Shown: one piece after another, positions 1 through 7,996 of the stretch | Position numbering within the stretch: the stretch's first letter is position 1 | How the letters are laid out: the number at the start of each line of letters is the position of its first letter | Assembly: GCF_009763245.1 (NCBI RefSeq) | Contig: NZ_WKJZ01000001.1 | Location: 248,001 to 312,000 of the forward strand | DNA length: 64,000 bases | Source of the DNA: Pseudomonas xionganensis | GTDB lineage: Bacteria > Pseudomonadota > Gammaproteobacteria > Pseudomonadales > Pseudomonadaceae | Direction: 5' to 3' | Translations under genes and position numbers: made by a program | Notes under the pieces: model-generated | Databases searched by the model: none | Told to the model about the DNA's origin: nothing | What the model saw: only the letters and a program-made list of their open reading frames with translations

Positions 1-1
1 G

Positions 2-340
2 GCCGACGGCAAGGTGATCGGTTATCTGACCATGGAAGATGTGCTGGAAGCCCTGGTCGGCGATATCCAGGACGAACACCACAAGGCCGAACGCGGCATC
101 CTCGCCTATCAGCCGGGCAAGCTGCTGGTGCGCGGCGACACCCCGCTGGCCAAGGTCGAGCGCCTGCTCGGCGTCGATCTCGACCCTATCGAGGCGGAAA
201 CCCTGGCGGGGCTGGTCTACGAGACGCTCAAGCGCATGCCCGAGGAAGAGGAGGCACTGGAAGTCGAAGGCCTGCGCATTATCGTCAAGAAGATGAAAGG
301 GCCGAAGATCGTCCTGGCCAAGGTCCTCAGGCTCGACTGA
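2..340 (+). CDS. CBS / CorC_HlyC domain membrane protein, C-terminal part (5' end outside window)
   Basis: The reading frame is open from the first bases of the window, so only the last 112 residues are present. They start at the end of a CBS domain (a TMEDVLEALVGDIQDE segment, typical of the second CBS repeat in the HlyC/CorC family). An acidic CorC_HlyC C-terminal domain follows (PEEEEALEVEGLRI, then VKKMKGPKI). Full-length members carry an N-terminal CNNM/DUF21 membrane domain and are linked to divalent-cation (Mg/Co) transport; that part cannot be seen here. The stop lies 2 bases from the convergent DMT permease gene, and I see no terminator between them. The family call is firm, but the substrate is unknown. 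Confidence 0.85.
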   Translation, partial: ADGKVIGYLTMEDVLEALVGDIQDEHHKAERGILAYQPGKLLVRGDTPLAKVERLLGVDLDPIEAETLAGLVYETLKRMPEEEEALEVEGLRIIVKKMKGPKIVLAKVLRLD

Positions 341-342
341 CC

Positions 343-1212
343 TCAGGCCAGCACCGGCGGCGGACGCCGGCGCCAACCGTGCAGGCTGTGTACCAGCAGG
401 GTGACCAGGATGAGCGCGCCGCCCAGCAATACCGTGCGGCTCGGTGCCTCGTCGAGCAGCCACCAGACCCACAGCGGCCCCAGCACCACCTCCAGAAGCA
501 ACAGCAAGCCCACCTCCGTGGCACTGATCCAGCGTGGCCCGAGCTGGATCAGCATAAAGGCCAGGGGCAACAGCACACCGGCCATCAGCGCCAGCCCCAG
601 CCACTGGTTGAATGCCAGGGCAGGCGTACCGCCGAACACAAAGCCCAGCAGCGAGACCAGCAAAGCCCCCGGGATCAGCGCCGGACTCATGTCAATGCCC
701 GGCTGACTGCGCGCCAGGCTGAGGTTGCCGGCCAGTAGAGTGGCCGCCACCAGGGCCAGCAGCGTACCGCTGCGGCTCTGTCCGCTGGGCGCATCGGCGA
801 CGATCAGCAGCACGCCCGCCAGACACAGACCAATGGCCAGCAAGGTACGCAGCGCCAGACGCTCGCCCAGCCAGACCCAGCTCAGGGCCGCGGCAAGCAG
901 CGGCGACAGACTGAAGATCACCAGGGCGCTGGCGGCCCCTGTCAGGCTGACGGCACTGACAAAGCACAGGGTGCTGAAGCAGTAGCAGAGCGCACAACCC
1001 ACCCCGGTCCAGCCGCAACGGTGCAAGGCCGTCAGCAGGCGGCCGCGGTAACGCCAGCTCAACAACAGGGCCAGGCCGGTCGCCATGATCAGTCCCCGCC
1101 AGGCCAGTATCTGCAGCGGCGGCGAATCCAGCCAGCGCAGCACCAGGGCATCCGGCGAAATAATCAGCATGCCCAGTGTCGTCAACAGCACGCCTTTTTG
1201 TCTGTCCTGCAT
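343..1212 (-). CDS. EamA/DMT-family permease at the end of the ectoine operon
   Basis: This 289-residue protein is almost entirely hydrophobic. It consists of two tandem EamA repeats (about residues 5-135 and 145-280), consistent with the usual ten transmembrane segments of drug/metabolite transporters. A good ribosome site (TGGAGG, 8 bases before the ATG) supports the start. It lies 48 bases downstream of eutA on the same strand, so it is probably the last gene of the doeCD-eutBCA transcript. The family moves amino acids, other metabolites or drugs, often outwards. A role in moving an ectoine-derived compound is inferred from position only. No ligand can be assigned from the sequence. Confidence 0.85.
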   Translation of the reverse strand: MQDRQKGVLLTTLGMLIISPDALVLRWLDSPPLQILAWRGLIMATGLALLLSWRYRGRLLTALHRCGWTGVGCALCYCFSTLCFVSAVSLTGAASALVIFSLSPLLAAALSWVWLGERLALRTLLAIGLCLAGVLLIVADAPSGQSRSGTLLALVAATLLAGNLSLARSQPGIDMSPALIPGALLVSLLGFVFGGTPALAFNQWLGLALMAGVLLPLAFMLIQLGPRWISATEVGLLLLLEVVLGPLWVWWLLDEAPSRTVLLGGALILVTLLVHSLHGWRRRPPPVLA

Positions 1213-1260
1213 GGTGCCCGCCTCCAGGCATGATTTGGTGTCCGCTGCGCTCAGCGGGGT

Positions 1261-2049
1261 TCAGCCCGCTGCCCGGCTGTCGGCCAGCAAGCTGCCAAAG
1301 CCCTGGGGCCGGTGCACGCAGCCGGCCAGTTGCAGGGCATGCCAGAACAGCGCCTGGTTGCTGGACACCACCGGCAGGCCCAGGCGCTTTTCCAGGCCGT
1401 CCAGCAGTGTCAGGGTTCTCAGGTTGGTACAGGCGAGAAACAGCGCATCGACCCGCTGCCCCACCAACAGAGCCTGGGCGGCCACCTCGATGGACGCGGC
1501 GGGTATACGCGGAATCTCGGCGTCGGCCAGGACTTCGAAACTGCCGAACGCCACCACTTCGTGCCCCGCCTGCTCAAGGCCCTGGTAAAACGGGTAATTG
1601 ACCTCGCTGATATAGGGCGTGAGCACCGCGATACGCCGTGCTCCCAGGCCACGCAGGGCGGCCTTGACCGCGCTCCACGGATTGCTGACCGGCACCCCGG
1701 GGCGCGCCTGGTTGATCAGGCGCGCGATTTCCTGCTCGCCAATCAGCATGCTGCCGGACGTGCAGCCGAAGGTCAGCACATCCAGCGGCATGCCGGGAAC
1801 CAGTTGCTCACAGGACTGTGTCAGCCCCCGCGCCAGGCTGCGCAGGCCCTCCGCAGTCACGGCCGGGCTGCAGGGGGTACGGGTGCTGTACAGTTCGACC
1901 CGTTCACCGAGCAGCTGGCGCCACTCATTCTCCAGGGTGAAGTCACTGGCCAGTTGCAGCAGGCCGATGCGCACATGGCCGTCGTCCACGCTGGCGGGGT
2001 AGGTGAAACTACGCTGAAACGCCTGAAATGCCGCGAAGGACGCAATCAT
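1261..2049 (-). CDS. eutA: EutA, ectoine-utilisation Asp/Glu racemase / maleate isomerase family protein
   Basis: This 262-residue protein belongs to the Asp/Glu racemase, arylmalonate decarboxylase and maleate isomerase superfamily. Both cysteines expected of the active site are present, Cys96 in FGCTSG and Cys207 in LACTNL. The ATG at 2049 is chosen because AAGGAG lies 6 bases upstream; a longer frame reaching 2079 would run into eutC. It starts 1 base after the eutC stop. In ectoine-catabolic gene sets (eutABCDE, unrelated to the ethanolamine eut genes) EutABC are thought to convert 5-hydroxyectoine to ectoine, but the precise reaction of EutA is not established. The assignment rests on family plus neighbours. 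Confidence 0.85.
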   Translation of the reverse strand: MIASFAAFQAFQRSFTYPASVDDGHVRIGLLQLASDFTLENEWRQLLGERVELYSTRTPCSPAVTAEGLRSLARGLTQSCEQLVPGMPLDVLTFGCTSGSMLIGEQEIARLINQARPGVPVSNPWSAVKAALRGLGARRIAVLTPYISEVNYPFYQGLEQAGHEVVAFGSFEVLADAEIPRIPAASIEVAAQALLVGQRVDALFLACTNLRTLTLLDGLEKRLGLPVVSSNQALFWHALQLAGCVHRPQGFGSLLADSRAAG

Positions 2050-2050
2050 C

Positions 2051-2995
2051 TCAGGCTCCTTCAAGCAGACGCGCGGCATAGTTGGCGATGGCGGTGTCCT
2101 GCACGCCGGTGCCCGTCAGGTCGCACACCGTGATCTGGTCATCCCGGCTGCGCGCCGAGCGGCCACTGACCACCAGCGCTCCCAACTCCAGCACCTCCCG
2201 CGCCAGATCCGGGGCATGGTGCAGTTCACCCAGGGCCCGGGACTGGCTCAGGCGATCCACCACCAGCACATCGGCGCCTGCCAGGATGGCTGGCTCCAGC
2301 TCCTGCTTGTGCGGGTTGTCCGAGCCCATGGCCGTGACATGCACACCCCTGGGCAGATCGTGCCAGTGCAGCACGGGTTCACGCGCCGGCGTGGTGGTGA
2401 CCACGATATCGGCTGCGGCGCAGGCCGCCGCCGCGCTAGCGTGAACCGTGACCGGCAAGCCGTGGCGGGCCTGCATCTGGGCCGCATACTGCTGCGCCTT
2501 GAGCGGATCGCGGGCATGCACATGCACGGCCTGGATATCACGCACCAGACGCAACGCCGCCACCTGCAACTCGGCCTGAAGCCCGGCACCGATCACCGCC
2601 ACCGTGGTCGCCGCCTCGCGCGCCAGGTACTTGGCGGCCACCGCACCGGCCAGCGCGGTGCGGATGTCGGTCAGGTAGCCCTCATCGAACAACACCGCAT
2701 CGACCAGACCGGTCTTGGCCGAAAACAGCAGCATCAAGCCATTGAGGCTCGGCAGGCCCAGTGCGGGATTGTCGAAAAAGCCGGGGCTGATCTTGATGGC
2801 AAAGCGTGGCCAGCCATGGATATGCGCGGTTTTCACGTCCACTTCGCCGTTGTTCTCGGCAATGTTCATGCTGAGAATCGGCGGCATTTCCACCTCACCC
2901 CGCCCGAGCGCGGCAAAGCCGGCCTCGACCGCCTCCAGCGCGGCGTGATCGAGGCGTACCTTTTCAGCAATCTGCGCGCGGTTATAGATCTGCAT
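2051..2995 (-). CDS. eutC: EutC, ornithine cyclodeaminase / mu-crystallin family protein
   Basis: This 314-residue enzyme is of the ornithine cyclodeaminase/mu-crystallin family. The dinucleotide-binding motif VAVIGAGLQAE is near residue 130, and the substrate-side segment around VDVKTAHIHGWPRFAIK is present. The start at 2995 gives the usual family length and a GGAG-type ribosome site. It overlaps the 3' end of eutB by 14 bases, which suggests translational coupling. Within ectoine loci this protein acts with EutB and EutA on the hydroxyectoine branch; the individual reaction is not firmly known. Upstream in-frame extensions towards 3067 encode a proline-rich tail unlike the family and were not used. 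Confidence 0.87.
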   Translation of the reverse strand: MQIYNRAQIAEKVRLDHAALEAVEAGFAALGRGEVEMPPILSMNIAENNGEVDVKTAHIHGWPRFAIKISPGFFDNPALGLPSLNGLMLLFSAKTGLVDAVLFDEGYLTDIRTALAGAVAAKYLAREAATTVAVIGAGLQAELQVAALRLVRDIQAVHVHARDPLKAQQYAAQMQARHGLPVTVHASAAAACAAADIVVTTTPAREPVLHWHDLPRGVHVTAMGSDNPHKQELEPAILAGADVLVVDRLSQSRALGELHHAPDLAREVLELGALVVSGRSARSRDDQITVCDLTGTGVQDTAIANYAARLLEGA

Positions 2996-3989
2996 AGGGT
3001 GGCTCTCCTGCCAGGCGACAGGCCTGGGCAAAGGTGGTGGTGGATAGGTTCTGACCACTGATGACAAAGGCCACGCGGCGCCCGCTCAAGTCCAGGCGAT
3101 GCTGCTCGACCGCGGCCATGCCGACTGCGGCAGCCCCTTCGACCAGCAGTTTGTCCTCGCGCAGCAGCTGTACCATGGCGCGCGCAATCTGCACTTCATC
3201 GACCTTGTAGCCGCGGTCCATGTAGCGCTGGGTCATGGCAAAGGTCCAGGCGTTGTCCAGGCCGATGCCACCGCCCAGGCTGTCCGCCAGCGAGGACACT
3301 TCCGCCACCTGCAGCGGATGGCCGGCGGCCAGGCTTTCCAGCATGGCCGCGCCCTCGTTCATGCTCACGCCGATCACTTCGAGCGCCGGATTGATGCTCT
3401 TGGCCGCCAGACCGATGCCGGCGATCAGTCCCCCGCCGGACAGGCCGGCAAAGATCATGTCGATTTCCGGCTGCTCTTCGAGGATTTCCAGCCCGCAGGT
3501 GCCCTGACCGGCGATCACCAGTGGGTGGTCGAACGGTGGCAGATAGGCCAGGCCCCGCTCATCGCGCAAGCGACGTGCCTCGCAGTCGGCATCGTCCTGG
3601 CAGTCGCCATGGATCACCACCTCGGCGCCACTGGCGCGCAGCGCAGCCACCTTGTTGTCCGGCACCAGGCGAGAAATGCAGACCGTCACCGGAATGTTCA
3701 GGCGCCTACCGGCATAGGCCAGCCCGCGGCCGAAATTACCGGTCGACATGGTCACCACGCCCCGCTCTCGCTGCGCCGGGTCCAGGCCGAGCAGTGCGTT
3801 GGCCGCACCGCGCAGCTTGAAGGCGCCGGTAGGCTGCAGGTTGTCGAGCTTCAACCAGGCGTCACAGTTCCAGCGTCGTGAAAGTGATTCCGAGCGCACC
3901 AGTGGCGTACGCAGGGCCAGCCCGGCGATCCGCTGGCGAGCCAGGTAGATGTCCTTGAGTGTCAGTTGTTCGCTCATCTGTGCATTCAT
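2982..3989 (-). CDS. eutB: EutB, threonine dehydratase-like PLP enzyme
   Basis: This 335-residue fold-type II PLP enzyme resembles catabolic threonine/serine dehydratase. The Schiff-base lysine is Lys58 in GAFKLRG, and a glycine-rich phosphate-binding loop is present (STGNFGRG; GLSGGGLIAG). In ectoine clusters EutB is proposed to remove the hydroxyl of 5-hydroxyectoine together with EutA and EutC. That role is inferred from conserved gene context, not from a diagnostic residue. Two in-frame ATGs, at 3989 and 3977, compete as starts, and neither has a strong ribosome site. The gene lies 50 bases downstream of doeD, and a hairpin occupies that gap. Confidence 0.87.
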   Translation of the reverse strand: MNAQMSEQLTLKDIYLARQRIAGLALRTPLVRSESLSRRWNCDAWLKLDNLQPTGAFKLRGAANALLGLDPAQRERGVVTMSTGNFGRGLAYAGRRLNIPVTVCISRLVPDNKVAALRASGAEVVIHGDCQDDADCEARRLRDERGLAYLPPFDHPLVIAGQGTCGLEILEEQPEIDMIFAGLSGGGLIAGIGLAAKSINPALEVIGVSMNEGAAMLESLAAGHPLQVAEVSSLADSLGGGIGLDNAWTFAMTQRYMDRGYKVDEVQIARAMVQLLREDKLLVEGAAAVGMAAVEQHRLDLSGRRVAFVISGQNLSTTTFAQACRLAGEPPYADL

Positions 3990-4001
3990 CCAGACAATGC
4001 C

Positions 4002-4028
4002 CTGAAGCCACCGCTGGGGTGGCTTCAG
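4002..4028 (-). repeat. 11-bp perfect hairpin between doeD and eutB
   Basis: CTGAAGCCACC at 4002-4012 is the exact inverted repeat of GGTGGCTTCAG at 4018-4028, with a 5-base loop. On the minus-strand transcript it falls between the doeD stop and the eutB start, and no T-run follows. It is therefore more likely an mRNA-stabilising or processing hairpin, or a weak attenuator, than a true terminator. Confidence 0.6.
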
Positions 4029-4039
4029 TCGGCCGGTGC

Positions 4040-5446
4040 TTACTTGGCGTTCCAGGCACCGCTGGTGATCAGCTTGTCGGTGACCTTGTTGATGGCCCGC
4101 TCGGCGCGCGCCACGATGTCATCCACTTCACCACGGGTGACCACCAGCGGCGGGGCGAAGCCGAGGATGTCGCCGTGCGGCATGGCCCGGGCGATCAGCC
4201 CTTCTTCCAGGCAGGCTGCGGAAATCTGCGGGCCGACCTTGAGGCTGGGGTCGAAGTGCTGGCGCTTGCTGCGGTCGCTGGAGAACTCCAGGGCCGCCAG
4301 CAGGCCGATGCCACGCACCTCGCCGACCAGGGGATGCTCGGCGAAGGTGGCCTGCATGCGCTGCTGCAGGTAGGCCCCGGTATCGCGGGCGTTGCCGGTG
4401 AGATTTTCGCGCTCGATGATGTCCAGGTTGGCAATGGCCGAGGCGATGCCCATGGGGTGACCGGAATAGGTGTAGCCATGGCCGATGGCGCCGTAGGTGT
4501 CGGTGCCCTGCTCCAGTACCTGCCACACGCGCTCGCCGACGATCACCCCGGACAGCGGCTGATAAGCCGAGGTCAGGCCCTTGGCCACGGTGATCAGGTC
4601 CGGCTTCATCTCGTAGTACTGGGAACCGAAATCGACGCCCAGGCGACCGAAGCCACAGACCACCTCATCGGCAATCAGGAGGATGTCGTACTTGTCCAGC
4701 ACCTTGCGGATTTCCGCCCAGTAGCCCTGCGGTGGCGGCACGATGCCGCCGGTGCCGAGCACCGGTTCGCCGATCATCGCCGCGACCGTCTCCGGCCCTT
4801 CGGCGAGGATCATCTCCTCAAGCTTGTGCGCGCAGTAGCGGGAAAACTCCAGCTCGCTCATGGCGTCGTCCGGGCGCCGGTAGTAGACCGGGGCCACGGT
4901 GTGCTTGATGCGCTCCAGCGGCAGGTCGAAATGGGCATGGAACACCGGCAGGCCGGTCATGGAGCCCGAGGCGATGCTCGAACCGTGATAACCACGGTCA
5001 CGGGAAATCACCTTTTTCTTCTCGGGACGGCCGAGGATGTTGTTGTAGTACCAGACCAGCTTGAGCTGGGTCTCGTTGGCGTCCGAGCCGGACATGCCGT
5101 AGTAGACCTTGCTCATGCCCTGGCCGGCGAGCTTGACGATGCGCTCGGACAGGGTCGCCATGCCCTCGGTGGTATGGCCGACATAGGTATGGTAGTAGGC
5201 CAGTTCCTTGGCCTGCTTGTAGATGGCCTCGGCCATTTCCGTGCGGCCATAGCCGATATTTACGCAGTACAGCCCGGCAAAGCCGTCGATAAACTCGTTG
5301 CCCAGCGAATCGCGGATGCGGATGCCCTGGGCACCGGTGACGATACGTGCCGGGCTTTCACCATGGGCATGCTGCTTGAGATGGGTGGAGGCGTGAAAGA
5401 CGTTCTGGCGGTCGATCTCGATGATCTTCTGGGTGTCGATGGTCAT
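4040..5446 (-). CDS. doeD: DoeD, diaminobutyrate transaminase (class III aminotransferase)
   Basis: This 468-residue class III PLP aminotransferase has the PLP lysine Lys289 in TVAKGLTS, the cofactor-contacting Asp260-Glu261 in LLIADEV, and the SGSDANET segment near residue 120. In the ectoine pathway DoeD transaminates L-2,4-diaminobutyrate to aspartate semialdehyde, which DoeC oxidises to aspartate. The start at 5446 has an AGAGG ribosome site; an upstream in-frame start at 5500 would include the intergenic hairpin. Family members also act on omega-amino acids, so the substrate comes from context: doeC directly upstream, and doeA and doeB in the same locus. Confidence 0.88.
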   Translation of the reverse strand: MTIDTQKIIEIDRQNVFHASTHLKQHAHGESPARIVTGAQGIRIRDSLGNEFIDGFAGLYCVNIGYGRTEMAEAIYKQAKELAYYHTYVGHTTEGMATLSERIVKLAGQGMSKVYYGMSGSDANETQLKLVWYYNNILGRPEKKKVISRDRGYHGSSIASGSMTGLPVFHAHFDLPLERIKHTVAPVYYRRPDDAMSELEFSRYCAHKLEEMILAEGPETVAAMIGEPVLGTGGIVPPPQGYWAEIRKVLDKYDILLIADEVVCGFGRLGVDFGSQYYEMKPDLITVAKGLTSAYQPLSGVIVGERVWQVLEQGTDTYGAIGHGYTYSGHPMGIASAIANLDIIERENLTGNARDTGAYLQQRMQATFAEHPLVGEVRGIGLLAALEFSSDRSKRQHFDPSLKVGPQISAACLEEGLIARAMPHGDILGFAPPLVVTRGEVDDIVARAERAINKVTDKLITSGAWNAK

Positions 5447-5479
5447 GGCAGTGCCCTCTTGGAACTCATTCGTGATTGG

Positions 5480-5505
5480 CTTCAGTGGAGTCGACCCCAC
5501 TGAAG
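5480..5505 (-). repeat. 9-bp hairpin between doeC and doeD
   Basis: CTTCAGTGG at 5480-5488 pairs with CCACTGAAG at 5497-5505 across an 8-base loop. It lies in the 112-base gap between doeC and doeD and has no following T-run on the minus strand. Its stem begins with the same CTTCAG/CTGAAG sequence as the hairpin between doeD and eutB, so doeD is flanked by two related hairpins. A role in differential message stability is inference. Confidence 0.5.
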
Positions 5506-5558
5506 ACCTGGCAAGCGCAGGCTAGGCAGCGCATGGCGCGCGAAGCCCGCTGTCGTTT

Positions 5559-7031
5559 TCAGCTACCGCTGGCACTGGGCAGGTTGCCCAGGCAGTAGTA
5601 TTTGATCTGGCTGTATTCATCGAGGCCGTGGCGCGAGCCCTCGCGGCCGAGACCGGACTGCTTGACGCCACCGAAGGGCACGGGTGGGCCGGTCATCTTC
5701 ACCGAGTTGACGCTGACCATGCCGAACTCCAGGCCGCGCAACAGTGCCCACACCGGCCGAATGTCGTGGCCGTAGACATAGGCGGCCAGGCCGTATTCGG
5801 TGTCGTTGGCCTGGGCAATCAACTGCTGCAGATCGTCCCAGGCCAGCACCCCGGCCACCGGGGCGAAGTTTTCCTCGCGGTATACGCGCATCTGCGGCGT
5901 CACATCGGCCAGCAGGGTCGGCATGAAGAAGTTGCTTCCTGGCGCCTGGCGCTGGTCACCGACCAGCAGTCGCGCGCCCTGAGCCACGGCGTCATCGACC
6001 AGTTCCTGGGCCTTGAGCACGGCCTTGCGATTGATCAGCGGCCCCTGGTTGACGCCACGGACCAGGCCGTTGCCCACGGTCAGCTCGGCCATGCGCCGGG
6101 CGAAGGCGGCGAGGAAGGGCTCGTACAGCGAGCGGTGCACGAAGATGCGGTTGGCCGCCAGGCAGTCCTGGCCAGTGGTCTGGAACTTGGCATCGATGGC
6201 GGCTTGTGCAGCCTCTTCCACATCCATGTCCGGCAGCACGATAAAGGGCGCGTTGCCGCCCAGCTCCATGGAGCATTTTTTCACCGTGGCCGCGGCCTGC
6301 TGCAGAAGCAGGCGCCCGACCCGGGTCGATCCGGTGAAGGACAAGGCCTTGACCTTGTCGCTGGCGCACAGCACCTGCGAGACCATCTCCGGCTCGCCGG
6401 TGATGACATTGAACACCCCGGCGGGAAAACCGGCGCGCTCGGCCAGTTCGGCCAGGGCCAGGGCGGAGAACGGCGTCTCGCCGGCCGGCTTGACCAGCAC
6501 CGTGCACCCCACCGCCAGGGCGGCGGCGGCCTTGCGGGTAATCATCGCGCAGGGGAAGTTCCACGGCGTGATCAGCGCGGCGACACCGATCGGTTCACGC
6601 ACGCTGCCCAGCTGGGCGTTGCGAATGTGGCTGGGAATGGTCTCGCCGTAAGCGCGCCGCGCCTCCTCGGCGAACCAGCGGATAAAAGAGGCGGCGTAAT
6701 CGATCTCGCCCCGGGCCTCATCGATCGGCTTGCCCTGTTCCAGGGTCATCAGACGGGCCAGGTCTTCCTTGTTGGCCAGCAGCAGGTCATGCCATCTGTT
6801 CAGGATCGCACCACGGGCATCCACCGACAGGGCTCGCCAGGCGGGCAAGGCGGCCTCGGCAGCGTCGATGGCGGCCTCGATCTGGCTGGCATCCAGCAGG
6901 ACACAGCGGCCAATGGTTTCTTCGGTGGCCGGGTCGATGACGGCTTCGTCCTGACCGTCATGGCCGGCGACCCATTTGCCGTTGACATAGGCCAGCTGGC
7001 GAATCAGACGCGGATCTTCGAGTGTGTGCAT
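5559..7031 (-). CDS. doeC: DoeC, aspartate-semialdehyde (succinate-semialdehyde type) dehydrogenase
   Basis: This 490-residue NAD(P)-dependent aldehyde dehydrogenase has the general base Glu256 in MELGGNAPF, the catalytic Cys290 in TTGQDCLAANR, and the cofactor-site segment TPWNFP near residue 156. It is closest in style to GabD succinate-semialdehyde dehydrogenases. In ectoine loci this subgroup (DoeC) oxidises aspartate semialdehyde made by DoeD to aspartate. The ATG at 7031 has a GAGGGG ribosome site and is preferred to a TTG two codons upstream. It is the first gene of the doeC-doeD-eutBCA-permease run. Some activity on succinate semialdehyde is plausible. Confidence 0.88.
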   Translation of the reverse strand: MHTLEDPRLIRQLAYVNGKWVAGHDGQDEAVIDPATEETIGRCVLLDASQIEAAIDAAEAALPAWRALSVDARGAILNRWHDLLLANKEDLARLMTLEQGKPIDEARGEIDYAASFIRWFAEEARRAYGETIPSHIRNAQLGSVREPIGVAALITPWNFPCAMITRKAAAALAVGCTVLVKPAGETPFSALALAELAERAGFPAGVFNVITGEPEMVSQVLCASDKVKALSFTGSTRVGRLLLQQAAATVKKCSMELGGNAPFIVLPDMDVEEAAQAAIDAKFQTTGQDCLAANRIFVHRSLYEPFLAAFARRMAELTVGNGLVRGVNQGPLINRKAVLKAQELVDDAVAQGARLLVGDQRQAPGSNFFMPTLLADVTPQMRVYREENFAPVAGVLAWDDLQQLIAQANDTEYGLAAYVYGHDIRPVWALLRGLEFGMVSVNSVKMTGPPVPFGGVKQSGLGREGSRHGLDEYSQIKYYCLGNLPSASGS

Positions 7032-7373
7032 GGTCAACGCCCCTCAGCGTGCTCGGACGATCGCTGGGGATCGCGCCGATTTGGTTCGTGATTACGGGTT
7101 CCACTCTAGGGGGGATTGCCTCCCGGTTTTTTCTGTAAAGCGGCGCCGCGCACCCTGTTTTTTTCCTTTGCCCGGGCTATTTCGCGGTTTTTTTTGCAAC
7201 GCTGCGGCGAACCTGTCCTGGGGCCATGACGCCGCACCCGACAGACACGCCAAGGACCCAACCGCCTTGACCAGGGACAGGACGCATAAGCCGTACGGGG
7301 GTTGCCAAGCGGGTGGATCACAGCACCGGCGAAGGTCGCCGGCAGGGGGAGGGAGCAGGCCCGGGATACCTGC
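7032..7373. promoter_or_regulatory. Gene-free stretch between doeX and doeC (probable doeC promoter region)
   Basis: I find no supportable gene in these 342 bases. The region holds two A-tract blocks on the minus strand (around 7126-7196, seen as T runs on the plus strand), which could act as upstream promoter elements. A small GC hairpin (CCGGCGA at 7326-7332, TCGCCGG at 7336-7342) lies just after the doeX stop. It should carry the promoter of the doeC-eutA transcript and possibly the DoeX site, but I cannot identify convincing -35/-10 boxes. Confidence 0.45.
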
Positions 7374-7853
7374 TCAGTCTGCGTCGCGCAGGTCGGCCAA
7401 CACGGCCGGCTCGCTCAATTTGACGGTCTTGGTCACGATGTAGGTGAAATAGCGCTCGATGCCCAGGTCGCTCATCAGCCACTGATCGATCAGGCGCTGA
7501 TACTGATCGATGTCGCAGGCCATGACCTTGACGATGTAGTCGATGCCGCCACCCGTGGCGTAGCACTCGGTGACTTCGGGGCAGGCCTGCATGGCATTCT
7601 CGAAACGCTGAAAGGCCTCGCGGCTGTGCTGCTTGAGGCTGACTTCGACCATCACCGCAGCCCGTTTGAGCAGAATCTCCGTGTTCAGCTGGGCGCCATA
7701 GCCACGAATGATCCCGGCGTCCTCCAGGCGTTTGACCCGCTCCCAGCAGGGGCTGACGGACAGATTGATGGCCTCGGCCAGACTGGATTTGGTAATGCGA
7801 CCGTTGACCTGCAGGATGCGCAGGATTTTCAGGTCATAGCTGTCAAGACGCAT
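7374..7853 (-). CDS. doeX: DoeX, Lrp/AsnC-family transcription regulator
   Basis: This 159-residue Lrp/AsnC-type regulator has an N-terminal winged helix-turn-helix (LDSYDLKILRILQ, then SLAEAINLSVSPCWERVKRLEDAGII) followed by a C-terminal RAM ligand-binding domain (residues about 65-150). The start at 7853 gives MRLDSYD and the family's usual length, with GGAG 8 bases upstream; the frame extends to 7991 but that part is not family-like. DoeX in Halomonas ectoine clusters is of this family and sits with doeA-doeC. Here it lies between the doeAB-TRAP transcript and doeC. A terminator just upstream suggests that it has its own promoter. Confidence 0.87.
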   Translation of the reverse strand: MRLDSYDLKILRILQVNGRITKSSLAEAINLSVSPCWERVKRLEDAGIIRGYGAQLNTEILLKRAAVMVEVSLKQHSREAFQRFENAMQACPEVTECYATGGGIDYIVKVMACDIDQYQRLIDQWLMSDLGIERYFTYIVTKTVKLSEPAVLADLRDAD

Positions 7854-7957
7854 GCCGCGCTCCAGGTAAACGGCCATGTGCCGAGGCGTCACGCGCGCAC
7901 CGTCCAGGGCTGGACTCAGGGGGATGTACGCGCGACCCGGGAAAACCGGCACATGGC

Positions 7958-7988
7958 AAAACAGACCGGCGGCCGCTCGGGCCGCCGG
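7958..7988 (-). terminator. Intrinsic terminator after the doeA-doeB-TRAP binding protein transcript
   Basis: On the minus strand CCGGCGGCC (7988-7980) and GGCCGCCGG (7974-7966) form a 9-bp GC stem with a 5-base loop. It is followed by TCTGTTTT, and it starts 8 bases after the stop codon of the TRAP binding protein gene. This is a good rho-independent terminator. It separates that transcript from doeX. Confidence 0.75.
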
Positions 7989-7996
7989 CAACCGGT

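Noticed and set aside
1261..3989. Reading eutA, eutB and eutC as ethanolamine-utilisation genes
   Set aside because: The proteins are racemase-like, dehydratase-like and cyclodeaminase-like and sit with doeA-doeD; no ethanolamine ammonia-lyase or microcompartment gene is present.
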